From: Anaerolineae bacterium
Lineage (GTDB): Bacteria > Chloroflexota > Anaerolineae > Anaerolineales > UBA4823
Reading direction: 5' to 3'
Assembly (NCBI GenBank): GCA_030622805.1
Contig: JAUXFR010000034.1
Coordinates: 1-8,874 of the forward strand
DNA length: 8,874 nucleotides
The translations under genes were made by a program, and so were the position numbers. Positions 1 through 6,725 of this stretch are shown in pieces. Each line of letters opens with the position of its first letter. Within the stretch, counting starts at the first letter, position 1. The notes under the pieces are model-generated. The model was not told where the DNA came from. It did not search any database and saw only the letters and a list, made by a program, of their open reading frames with translations.

Positions 1-70
1 ACTGATTGTGGTGATTTTCCGGACCAGGCGCAGCATCGATGTGGATGAAATCAACCTACTCAAAGGATAA
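1..70 (+). CDS. nuoK: NADH-quinone oxidoreductase subunit K, C-terminal end (partial)
   Basis: The frame beginning at base 2 is open to a TAA at 68-70 and reads LIVVIFRTRRSIDVDEINLLKG. The tail from FRTRRSI to NLLKG is the well-conserved C-terminus of NuoK, the small three-helix membrane subunit of complex I that helps carry charge between the quinone site and the antiporter-like subunits. Only the end of the last helix and the cytoplasmic tail are visible; the start lies outside the window. The stop is 3 bases before the nuoL start, and the nuoL Shine-Dalgarno sequence (AAAGGA, 62-67) lies inside the last nuoK codons, so the two genes are almost certainly translationally coupled. The identification rests on a short but distinctive motif and on gene order. 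Confidence 0.9.
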   Translation, partial: LIVVIFRTRRSIDVDEINLLKG

Positions 71-73
71 GCA

Positions 74-2200
74 ATGTTCTTGAGCGAAGCTTCATCAAGC
101 GGAATACAATTTTTCAACCTTGTGCCCCTGGTAGTCCTGCTGCCGGTAGTGGGTTTGCTGATCAACATGATTCTTGGCGACCGCTTGCTGGCGAGATCCT
201 ATGGCGAGATGGCGATCGGTACGATCGGCTCTGCTGCGGTCGGGCTGGCATTTTTGGTTGCAGTCCTGTTGGGTATATCATTGATGAATTATCCGGAAGG
301 GCAGATTGTCTACCTGGCAGACTGGATCAACATCGGTGAATTGAACGCAAATTGGGCTTTTCAGGTGGATACTTTATCTGTGACAATGATGCTGACGGTC
401 ACAGGGGTTGGTGCCCTGATCCATATCTATTCTATTGGCTATATGCACGAAGATGTACGGCACAACGGTGACCCGAGCCGGTTTAAAAGATTCTTCGTCT
501 TCATGAACCTGTTCATCGCTGCGATGATGGTGCTGGTCAGCGCTGATAATTACCTGATGCTGTTCGTGGGATGGGAAGGTGTCGGTCTGTGTTCCTATTT
601 GCTGATCGGTTTCTGGTATGAGAAAGGCAAGGATGGGATTGGCAACGCTGTTGCTGGGAAAAAAGCTTTTATAACCAACCGTATCGGTGATTTCGGGATG
701 CTGATTGCGATCTTCCTGATGTTCTGGGCGTTTGGGTCGCTAAATTTTAACATCGTATTTGAGAAAGCGCCTGAGGTGGCGAGCGGTTTGATCATCGCGA
801 TCACGTTGTTTATGCTGGTGGGTGTGACCGGTAAATCAGCGCAGATACCGCTCTATGTGTGGTTGCCAGACGCCATGGCGGGTCCTACACCAGTTTCTGC
901 GCTGATCCATGCTGCGACGATGGTTACGGCTGGTGTGTACCTGATCGCACGCTCCAGTGAACTGTTTGCGCTTGCGCCTGAAGTGCAGCTGATCGTTGGG
1001 CTTGTCGGGGCTGGAACAGGACTGTTTGCCGCTACGATCGCTCTGGCGCAGTTTGATATTAAGAAAGTGCTTGCGTATTCAACTATAAGCCAGCTTGGAT
1101 TTATGGTGGCATCGGTTGGTATGGGCGCAATTGTGGCGGGGATATTCCACCTGGTTGCACACGCTTTCTTCAAGGCGCTGCTCTTCCTGGGCGCGGGATC
1201 GGTGATCCAGGGTGTGGAGCGCGGTCAGCACCACGCTGAACATGATAAGCGGTTGAATGCGGATATTAAAAAACGCGGCGAGGAGTATGTCGATCCCCAG
1301 GACATACGAAACATGGGCGGCATTCGCAACACCATGAAAGTTACCTTCTGGACTTATATCATCGGTGCTCTCGCGCTGGCAGGGGTTCCACCGCTGGTGG
1401 GATTCATCTCAAAAGATGAGATCCTGGCTGAGGCGCAAGATATAAACATGTTGATCTACATTTTCCTGACGATCGCTGCTTTCTTAACCGCTTTCTATAT
1501 TGGCAGGCAGGTGTTTTATGTGTATTTTGGAAAGTCGCGCACGATTCCTGCTGCGTACGCAAGCGAGAGCAAGAAGGTGATGACCATCCCGCTAATCGCA
1601 CTGGCTTTTCTGACCGTTGTTGGCGGTTCGCTGAACCTGCCCCAGATACACTCATTTGCAAAGTGGTTGGAGCATACGCTGCATCACGCCCATCTTGGTG
1701 AGTTTAATGTGCAGGTGGCGGCAATCTCTACCGGACTGGCTCTAATCGCGCTATTTTTAGCGTGGCTGGTCTATGGAAGGCGCTACCAGGCACAGCAGAA
1801 GCTGCCTGCAGCCGAACGTCCTGATGATCCGTTGAGACCCATCCTTGGTCCGGTCTTTACGCTGCTGGAAAATAAATACTGGGTTGATGAAGTTTATTGG
1901 ACTCTGTTTCTCAACCCGTATATCGCGCTATCGAAATTCCTGGCAGATGTTATTGAATGGCGCTTCTGGCACGATTGGTTCCATAATGTTGTGCTGTTAA
2001 ACGGATACAATCGCTTTACGGAGTGGCTGGCAACAGCATTCGATCTGAAGGTCATCGATGGACTGGCGAATGGACTCGCCAGGTGGACTGAGAGGTTCGC
2101 GGCATGGCTGCGGCGCAGTGAAACGGGTTACGTAAGGAATTATGCCCTGAGTGTTTTTCTGGGGCTGGTAATCATTATCGGATTTTTGATCATACGTTGA
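74..2200 (+). CDS. nuoL: NADH-quinone oxidoreductase subunit L (proton-pumping membrane subunit)
   Basis: This is the distal antiporter-like subunit of respiratory complex I, which pumps protons across the cytoplasmic membrane during NADH (or other donor) to quinone electron transfer. The 708-residue product is longer than the roughly 610-residue enterobacterial form. It is hydrophobic throughout, with about 16 membrane helices. Channel residues are present: Glu168 in GWEGVGLCSYLLIGFW, Lys254 in TGKSAQIPLYVWLPDA, His359/His363/Lys367 around HAFFKALLFLGAG, and Lys447 in GFISKDEI. By motif these match E. coli Glu144, Lys229, His334/His338/Lys342 and Lys399. The extra length includes a charged loop at about 379-411, just before DIRNMGG, and an extended C-terminal part with a KYWVDEVYW motif (601-609) and the lateral amphipathic helix region. 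The final helix follows YVRNYALS. The ATG at 74 is preceded by AAAGGA with 6 bases of spacing. It lies between nuoK and nuoM. Residue 379 is Gln where His is common in the GAGSVIH motif. Confidence 0.97.
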   Translation: MFLSEASSSGIQFFNLVPLVVLLPVVGLLINMILGDRLLARSYGEMAIGTIGSAAVGLAFLVAVLLGISLMNYPEGQIVYLADWINIGELNANWAFQVDTLSVTMMLTVTGVGALIHIYSIGYMHEDVRHNGDPSRFKRFFVFMNLFIAAMMVLVSADNYLMLFVGWEGVGLCSYLLIGFWYEKGKDGIGNAVAGKKAFITNRIGDFGMLIAIFLMFWAFGSLNFNIVFEKAPEVASGLIIAITLFMLVGVTGKSAQIPLYVWLPDAMAGPTPVSALIHAATMVTAGVYLIARSSELFALAPEVQLIVGLVGAGTGLFAATIALAQFDIKKVLAYSTISQLGFMVASVGMGAIVAGIFHLVAHAFFKALLFLGAGSVIQGVERGQHHAEHDKRLNADIKKRGEEYVDPQDIRNMGGIRNTMKVTFWTYIIGALALAGVPPLVGFISKDEILAEAQDINMLIYIFLTIAAFLTAFYIGRQVFYVYFGKSRTIPAAYASESKKVMTIPLIALAFLTVVGGSLNLPQIHSFAKWLEHTLHHAHLGEFNVQVAAISTGLALIALFLAWLVYGRRYQAQQKLPAAERPDDPLRPILGPVFTLLENKYWVDEVYWTLFLNPYIALSKFLADVIEWRFWHDWFHNVVLLNGYNRFTEWLATAFDLKVIDGLANGLARWTERFAAWLRRSETGYVRNYALSVFLGLVIIIGFLIIR

Positions 2201-2211
2201 TATCGATCAAC
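2196..2211 (+). repeat. Small inverted repeat at the nuoL stop codon
   Basis: GTTGAT (2196-2201) and ATCAAC (2206-2211) form a perfect 6-bp stem with a 4-base ATCG loop. It overlaps the nuoL TGA stop at 2198-2200, at the start of the 46-base nuoL-nuoM gap. The stem is AT-rich and short, and no U-run follows, so it is unlikely to stop transcription. It may be an mRNA processing or stability element, or may be chance. Confidence 0.35.
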
Positions 2212-2246
2212 CAAATACTTGAGGTCACATTGAACGAGGACACACT

Positions 2247-3767
2247 ATGAATTCTGTATTCCATCCTCTAACGCTGGTCACTTTCTTCCCATTGCTGGGG
2301 GTCGTGATCCTGTTATTCCTGAAGAACGAACAAAAAAGTGCAGCACGCTGGACGGCTCTGATTACATCGTTGATCACATTCGCGATCTCAATCGCTGTGC
2401 TGGCGCAGTTCAATGCGGAAGATCCTTACCTGCAGATGGTGGTTAAGGTTCCCTGGATCAAGGTTGCCGGTTGGACGATTTACTACTACTTGGGTGTGGA
2501 TGGTTTAAGCATCCTGCTGCTGCTGCTGACCACCTTGCTGACGCCGATTGCTATACTTTCGACGTGGCGGTCGATCGATGAGCGGGTGCGTGACTTCATG
2601 ATCTTCTTCCTGCTGTTAGAAATAGGGATGGTGGGTGTCTTCCTGGCGCAGGATCTGTTCCTCTTCTATGTATTCTGGGAGTTCACGCTTGTTCCAATGT
2701 ACTTCCTGATCGGCGTATGGGGGGGCGCAAACCGCATCTACGCTGCTGTTAAGTTCTTCTTGTACACCATGGCGGGTTCCGTCCTGATGCTGCTGGCGAT
2801 CCTGTGGTTGGGAATCGAAATGGGAACGTTCGAGGTGCCTGAATTAATCGCGATGAATTCCATCCCGGCAGACCTGCAAATCTGGTTGTTCCTGGCTTTC
2901 GCAGCGGCTTTTGCGATCAAAGTTCCTATGTGGCCGCTGCATTCCTGGCTGCCAGATGCGCATGTTGAAGCCCCAACAGCCGGTTCAGTGATCCTTGCTG
3001 GCGTATTGCTGAAGATGGGCACCTATGGTTTTCTGCGCTTCAACCTGGCGCTGTTCCCCGAAGCGTCAGTAAAGCTGGCCTGGTTGATGGCGCTGCTTGG
3101 TGTGATCGGTATTATATATGGGGCGATGGTCTCTTACGCTCAGACAGATATTAAGAAGCTGGTTGCCTATTCATCGGTAAGCCACCTGGGATTTGTCATG
3201 CTCGGTCTGTTTGCCCTGAACACGCTGGGTATTCAGGGCGCTATCCTGCAAATGGTCAACCATGGTTTGAGTACGGGCGCGTTGTTCCTCGCAGTCGGGT
3301 TCCTGTACGAACGTCGGCATACCAGAGATATGGACCAGTTTGGTGGTCTGTGGAAAGTAATGCCGGTCTTTGCGGCGATGACGATTGTAGTGGCACTCTC
3401 TTCGATGGGACTACCAGGTTTGAACGGATTTATTGGAGAGTTCAATATCCTGTTGGGTGCCTGGGGGTCTGGTCAAGAAGGCGCTTTAGGATCTGTTATG
3501 TATGCCGCTTTTGCAGCACTGGGCGTGATCCTGGCGGCGGTTTATCTACTTCTGATGATCCAAAAGCTGTTTCTGGGACCATTGAATAAAGAAGAGAATC
3601 GCGTTTTGAAGGATTTAACACTGAGAGAAATACTGATCATGGTCCCTATCCTGATCTTGATTTTCTGGATCGGTCTTTATCCCACTCCGTTCTTTAACCT
3701 GATCGGACCATCGGTTGATAATCTGGTGCAGTACATCCAGGGTGCTGCGGTTGCAGTCATACCGTAA
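2247..3767 (+). CDS. nuoM: NADH-quinone oxidoreductase subunit M (proton-pumping membrane subunit)
   Basis: The middle antiporter-like subunit of complex I, with about 14 membrane helices in 506 residues, the normal length for the family. Glu145 in FWEFTLVPMYFLIG, Lys225 in IKVPMWPLHSWLPDAHVEAP, Lys256 in GVLLKMGTYG, His339 in VNHGLSTGALF and Glu398 in GFIGEFNIL are all present. By motif they match the proton-channel residues Glu144, Lys234, Lys265, the conserved His and Glu407 of E. coli NuoM, so the pump should work. The DIKKLVAYSSVSHLG helix shared by antiporter-like subunits is at 301-315. The ATG at 2247 has GAGGA (2236-2240) 6 bases upstream. The gene starts 46 bases after nuoL and ends 50 bases before the preferred nuoN start, on the same strand, as expected within one operon. 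A run of seven G at 2719-2725 does not break the frame. Confidence 0.97.
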   Translation: MNSVFHPLTLVTFFPLLGVVILLFLKNEQKSAARWTALITSLITFAISIAVLAQFNAEDPYLQMVVKVPWIKVAGWTIYYYLGVDGLSILLLLLTTLLTPIAILSTWRSIDERVRDFMIFFLLLEIGMVGVFLAQDLFLFYVFWEFTLVPMYFLIGVWGGANRIYAAVKFFLYTMAGSVLMLLAILWLGIEMGTFEVPELIAMNSIPADLQIWLFLAFAAAFAIKVPMWPLHSWLPDAHVEAPTAGSVILAGVLLKMGTYGFLRFNLALFPEASVKLAWLMALLGVIGIIYGAMVSYAQTDIKKLVAYSSVSHLGFVMLGLFALNTLGIQGAILQMVNHGLSTGALFLAVGFLYERRHTRDMDQFGGLWKVMPVFAAMTIVVALSSMGLPGLNGFIGEFNILLGAWGSGQEGALGSVMYAAFAALGVILAAVYLLLMIQKLFLGPLNKEENRVLKDLTLREILIMVPILILIFWIGLYPTPFFNLIGPSVDNLVQYIQGAAVAVIP

Positions 3768-3770
3768 ATT

Positions 3771-3806
3771 TATGCCTGCAAGATGCAGGCATACTCAGTT
3801 TCTGAG
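3771..3806 (+). promoter_or_regulatory. Two tandem hairpins between nuoM and nuoN; the second overlaps the nuoN ribosome-binding site
   Basis: The first hairpin is a perfect 10-bp stem, TATGCCTGCA (3771-3780) with TGCAGGCATA (3784-3793), around a 3-base AGA loop. Immediately after it, CTCAG (3794-3798) pairs with CTGAG (3802-3806) around TTT. The right arm of the second stem contains the GAG of the nuoN Shine-Dalgarno GAGGG (3804-3808), so folding would partly hide it from the ribosome. No U-tract follows either stem, so this does not look like an intrinsic terminator. By inference it could tune nuoN translation relative to nuoM or block 3'-5' mRNA decay. The stems are directly visible; the function is not. 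Confidence 0.6.
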
Positions 3807-3817
3807 GGCGTGTGCGT

Positions 3818-5281
3818 ATGAGCGTAAATGATTTTCTATCGAATTTCAACGAAATCCTCCCGCTGACATTCCTGTTCTCCTGGGCCTGTTTGCTATTGTT
3901 GGTAGACCTATTCATCTCAGAAAGCAAAAAAGGTATAACGGCATTACTGGCAGCAGCAGGTCTAAGTGTTACACTTGTGCTGCTCATTGTGAACTGGGAT
4001 CAAACTGGCACAGCGTTTGGCGGTATGATCGTGGTTGACACTTTTTCCACCTACTTGAATATCCTGCTGGCTGTCAGCGGATTGCTGGCGATCGCAGTGG
4101 CATATGACTACCTCAAACGTACGGAGTTGGAACGAGGTGAGTACTACACGCTGCTGCTGTTCTCTATCGGTGGAATGATGTTGATGACGCTCGCAGCAGA
4201 TTTGATCCTGGTCTTTCTGGCATTTGAATTGCTCTCTATTCCCCTGTATGTGCTGGCAGGATTTGCGGTGCCGCGAGCCGAATCTGAAGAAGCTGCGATC
4301 AAATACTTCCTGCTGGGCGCCTTCTCGTCAGCGATTATGGTGTATGGTATTGCTCTGGTGTACGGCGCAACGAGCACGACCGCCCTGTCGGAAATCATTG
4401 CAGCGATCTCGAGTGGGTCGACCAATATGGGGCTGCTGGGTATTGGCGCCGGGATGATCCTGATCGGGTTGGGCTTCAAAGTGGCGGCAGTACCATTCCA
4501 TATGTGGACGCCAGATGTTTATCAAGGAGCGCCAACATCGGTAACGGCGTTCATGGCGGTGGGCGCCAAGGTGGCCGGGTTTGCGGCGCTGGTGCGGATC
4601 TGGATATGGACGTTCTCGAATCAAGCCCTGGCAGATGACCTGACACCGATTCTGTGGGGGATTGCTGTACTGACTATGATTGTGGGAAACGTGATCGCAC
4701 TCATGCAGCACAATATCAAGCGCCTGCTGGCATACTCCAGCATCGCACACGCAGGTTATATACTGATGGCGCTGGTGCCCTACGCTCAAGGGGATATGAC
4801 AGACGCCGTGGTTTCATCGATCCTATTCTACCTGCTGGCGTACATGGTCACCAGCTTTGCAGCCTGGGCGGTGGTGATCGCCCTGGAGCAGAAGGAAGGC
4901 AAAGGGCTGGAACTGGACGACTATGCGGGATTGAGTCGTAAGTACCCGGTTCTGGCATTGACGATGGCTGTGGCGATGCTGTCTTTCATCGGAATACCCC
5001 CCACACTCGGATTTATCGGAAAGTTCGGTTTGTTCAGTGTAGTTATCGATGGCGGTTATATTGTTCTGGCGTTGATCGGTGTGCTTACTTCGCTGGTCTC
5101 GGCTTACTACTACCTGCGGGTTGTGGTGGTAATGTATATGCAGGAAGGTGAACCGATTGTTCAGAAAGAGACCTTGCTTTACCTGACGGTAATCCTGACC
5201 GGTGTTTCAATGGTCCTTCTGGGTATCTTCTCGGAACCGTTGATCAACTGGGCGTCGCAGGCTGTGTTGGGGATGTTTTAG
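3818..5281 (+). CDS. nuoN: NADH-quinone oxidoreductase subunit N (proton-pumping membrane subunit)
   Basis: The third antiporter-like complex I subunit, closest to the quinone-binding arm, with about 14 membrane helices. Counting from the ATG at 3818 it has 487 residues, typical for NuoN. Key residues by motif are Glu137 in FELLSIPLYVLAG, Lys221 in GFKVAAVPFHMWTPDVYQG, Lys251 in GAKVAGF and Lys402 in GFIGKFGLF. These match E. coli Glu133, Lys217, Lys247 and Lys395, so the proton path looks intact. A GTG two codons upstream (3812) is in frame, but GAGGG at 3804-3808 would lie only 3 bases from it and 9 bases from the ATG, so the ATG is preferred. The gene closes the nuo cluster and is followed by a terminator-like hairpin. 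Translation may be affected by the hairpin over its ribosome-binding site. Confidence 0.96.
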   Translation: MSVNDFLSNFNEILPLTFLFSWACLLLLVDLFISESKKGITALLAAAGLSVTLVLLIVNWDQTGTAFGGMIVVDTFSTYLNILLAVSGLLAIAVAYDYLKRTELERGEYYTLLLFSIGGMMLMTLAADLILVFLAFELLSIPLYVLAGFAVPRAESEEAAIKYFLLGAFSSAIMVYGIALVYGATSTTALSEIIAAISSGSTNMGLLGIGAGMILIGLGFKVAAVPFHMWTPDVYQGAPTSVTAFMAVGAKVAGFAALVRIWIWTFSNQALADDLTPILWGIAVLTMIVGNVIALMQHNIKRLLAYSSIAHAGYILMALVPYAQGDMTDAVVSSILFYLLAYMVTSFAAWAVVIALEQKEGKGLELDDYAGLSRKYPVLALTMAVAMLSFIGIPPTLGFIGKFGLFSVVIDGGYIVLALIGVLTSLVSAYYYLRVVVVMYMQEGEPIVQKETLLYLTVILTGVSMVLLGIFSEPLINWASQAVLGMF

Positions 5282-5323
5282 TTCGATTACTACAACGGTC
5301 TGAGAAAATAACGGATTCTGAGG

Positions 5324-5359
5324 ACTCCTGTAGCTCATGAGGCTGCAGGAGTTTGGTTT
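5324..5359 (+). terminator. Probable rho-independent terminator of the nuo operon
   Basis: ACTCCTGTAGC (5324-5334) pairs with GCTGCAGGAGT (5342-5352) over 11 bp with a single T-G wobble, closing a 7-base loop. It begins 43 bases after the nuoN stop. The following bases (TTGGTTTC, 5353-5360) are T-rich but interrupted by GG, so the U-tract is imperfect. Its position between nuoN and a separately promoted gene supports a terminator role. Confidence 0.65.
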
Positions 5360-5389
5360 CTGGCATACAGGGTTATTGTGCGGTAAAAT
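5360..5389 (+). promoter_or_regulatory. Candidate sigma70-type promoter for the xylanase gene
   Basis: A -35-like CTGGCA (5360-5365, 4 of 6 match to TTGACA) and a -10-like TAAAAT (5384-5389, 5 of 6 match to TATAAT) are separated by 18 bases. It lies just downstream of the nuo terminator hairpin. Transcription would start near 5396 and leave a leader of about 55 bases before the xylanase ATG. This is consensus matching only; no operator repeat was recognised nearby. Confidence 0.5.
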
Positions 5390-5449
5390 TTTATTCTCAG
5401 TCATCGAAAGTTAGCTGAATCACAATTGCTGGACAAGGAGAACGCCATT

Positions 5450-6607
5450 ATGCAGCGGAAGAATTCAGGATCTTGGTTCGTTGTCGTTTTACTCGGATTA
5501 TTTATTGCGCTTGCGATGACAGGCTGCGGGGGAGAGGAACCTGCAGTGGAGTCTCCTGCACCGCCTGGGACCCAGACCGCGGTTACACAGGCAGTTGAAA
5601 TTCCAACGCCGTATCTACCACCGACTCCGGTGCCATACATGCGAGATTATGCGGAGGCGCGCAACTTCCTGGTCGGTACTTCCTTCGATCCTGCTTATAT
5701 AAACGATCAGGAATTAGCAGAGTTGGTAATTCGTGAATTTAATGTGCTGACGCCGGAAGTGGCGATGAAATTTGAGGTAATCCATCCAGAGCAGGATGTT
5801 TACGATTTCACTCCTGGGGACGGGGTTGTGGAATTCGCCGAAGAGAACGGTATGCTGGTTCGTGGACATCCGCTGGTGTGGGATTTTCAACTGCCGGAAT
5901 GGGTGAAGTCCGCTTATGAGGAAGGAGAGATGACCAGGGACGAGTGGGCGGCGCTGCTGCGTGATCACATCACCACGGTAGTAAGCCATTATCGAGGGCG
6001 TATATACGCCTGGGATGTGGTCAATGAAGCGATCGCCAGTGATGGCACACTGCGTGACACCATCTGGCTGCGCACGATCGGTCCAGAATATATCGCACTG
6101 GCTTTTCGCTGGGCGCACGAGGCGGATCCCGGGGCGCTGCTTTTTTATAACGATAACGGTGGGGAAGGGATTAATCCGAAATCCCAGGCGATCTATGCAA
6201 TGGTGCAGGGGCTGCAGCGCGAGGGAGTGCCCATCCATGGCGTAGGGCTGCAGACGCATACCTGGGTGAACGGACCACCTGCCGAAGGGGAGCTGGTGCA
6301 GAATATCAAGCGCCTGGGGGATTTAGGGCTTACCGTACACATCACGGAAATGGATGTCAGGCTGCAGTACAGTTCATTGAATGATGAAGCAAAGCTGGCA
6401 AACCAGGCGGAACTGTATGAGCGAGTATTTAATGTATGTCTTGAGGCGCCAAACTGTGAGGCGTTTGTGGTCTGGGGACCGACCGACCGGCATTCATGGA
6501 TTCCGGGTCATACGGATTCTCCCGACGCACCATTGCTGTTTGATGACAATTATCAACCTAAGCCGGCGTATGAAACGATTATGGGGGTGCTGCAAACAGG
6601 GGATTGA
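5450..6607 (+). CDS. Lipoprotein endo-beta-1,4-xylanase, glycoside hydrolase family 10
   Basis: A retaining glycoside hydrolase expected to cut beta-1,4-xylan or related glycans outside the cell. From the ATG at 5450 (AAGGAG at 5435-5440, 9-base spacing) it has 385 residues. A lipoprotein signal peptide (1-25) ends in MTG before Cys26, followed by a Pro/Thr-rich linker to about residue 64 and then a GH10 barrel to the end. The acid/base is Glu193 in WDVVNEA and the nucleophile Glu300 in HITEMDV. Other GH10 marks are Lys107, His140 in GHPLVW, Gln268 and His270 in GLQTH, Cys330/Cys336 (likely disulfide), and Trp342 and Trp350 in VVWGPTDRHSW. Unusual points are Val in place of the usual Asn three residues before Lys107, Phe for Trp after Lys107, Asp145 where His normally follows LVW, and a changed NDYN segment (YNDNGGEG). 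No separate carbohydrate-binding module is attached. A TTG eight codons upstream (5426) is in frame but has no good ribosome site. The family is certain; the exact substrate is not. Confidence 0.94.
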   Translation: MQRKNSGSWFVVVLLGLFIALAMTGCGGEEPAVESPAPPGTQTAVTQAVEIPTPYLPPTPVPYMRDYAEARNFLVGTSFDPAYINDQELAELVIREFNVLTPEVAMKFEVIHPEQDVYDFTPGDGVVEFAEENGMLVRGHPLVWDFQLPEWVKSAYEEGEMTRDEWAALLRDHITTVVSHYRGRIYAWDVVNEAIASDGTLRDTIWLRTIGPEYIALAFRWAHEADPGALLFYNDNGGEGINPKSQAIYAMVQGLQREGVPIHGVGLQTHTWVNGPPAEGELVQNIKRLGDLGLTVHITEMDVRLQYSSLNDEAKLANQAELYERVFNVCLEAPNCEAFVVWGPTDRHSWIPGHTDSPDAPLLFDDNYQPKPAYETIMGVLQTGD

Positions 6608-6725
6608 GACGAGGTATATACGGAGACACTAAGCACAACCAGGACGTGGCTTGTTTATAATGGCGATTGGGATAGGGACAGTGTTGGAGAGACAGTGATT
6701 CGCCAGGAGCGAAAGACGGTGAAGG
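6608..6725. other. Convergent intergenic region with a weak hairpin
   Basis: The 118 bases between the two convergent stop codons hold no convincing ORF. AAGCAC (6631-6636) can pair with GTGGCTT (6646-6652) if one G is bulged, followed by GTTTATAA on the + strand. This could act as a weak terminator for the xylanase gene, but the stem is short and imperfect. The near-repeat ACAGTG occurs twice around 6680-6700 without clear meaning. Confidence 0.3.

Noticed and set aside
2719..2725. Run of seven G as a possible frameshift in nuoM
   Set aside because: The frame is continuous on both sides and encodes the conserved GVWGG segment.
3812..3817. GTG start for nuoN
   Set aside because: The Shine-Dalgarno GAGGG is only 3 bases away from it but 9 bases from the ATG at 3818, and the family needs no extra residues.
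4088..4095. GCGATCGC octamers (also at 6029-6036), reminiscent of cyanobacterial HIP1
   Set aside because: Only two copies were noticed, both inside coding sequence; too few to suggest a HIP1-rich genome.
4328..4789. 153-codon minus-strand ORF opposite nuoN
   Set aside because: It lies wholly inside the conserved nuoN gene, has no recognisable domain or ribosome site, and has a His/Arg/Gln-rich composition typical of antisense shadows.
5426..5449. TTG start extending the xylanase by eight residues
   Set aside because: AAGGAG lies inside this stretch and is well spaced for the ATG at 5450; the extension would put acidic residues ahead of the signal peptide.
5714..6259. 181-codon minus-strand ORF opposite the xylanase gene
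   Set aside because: It is antisense to the conserved GH10 barrel with no family resemblance; treated as a shadow ORF.
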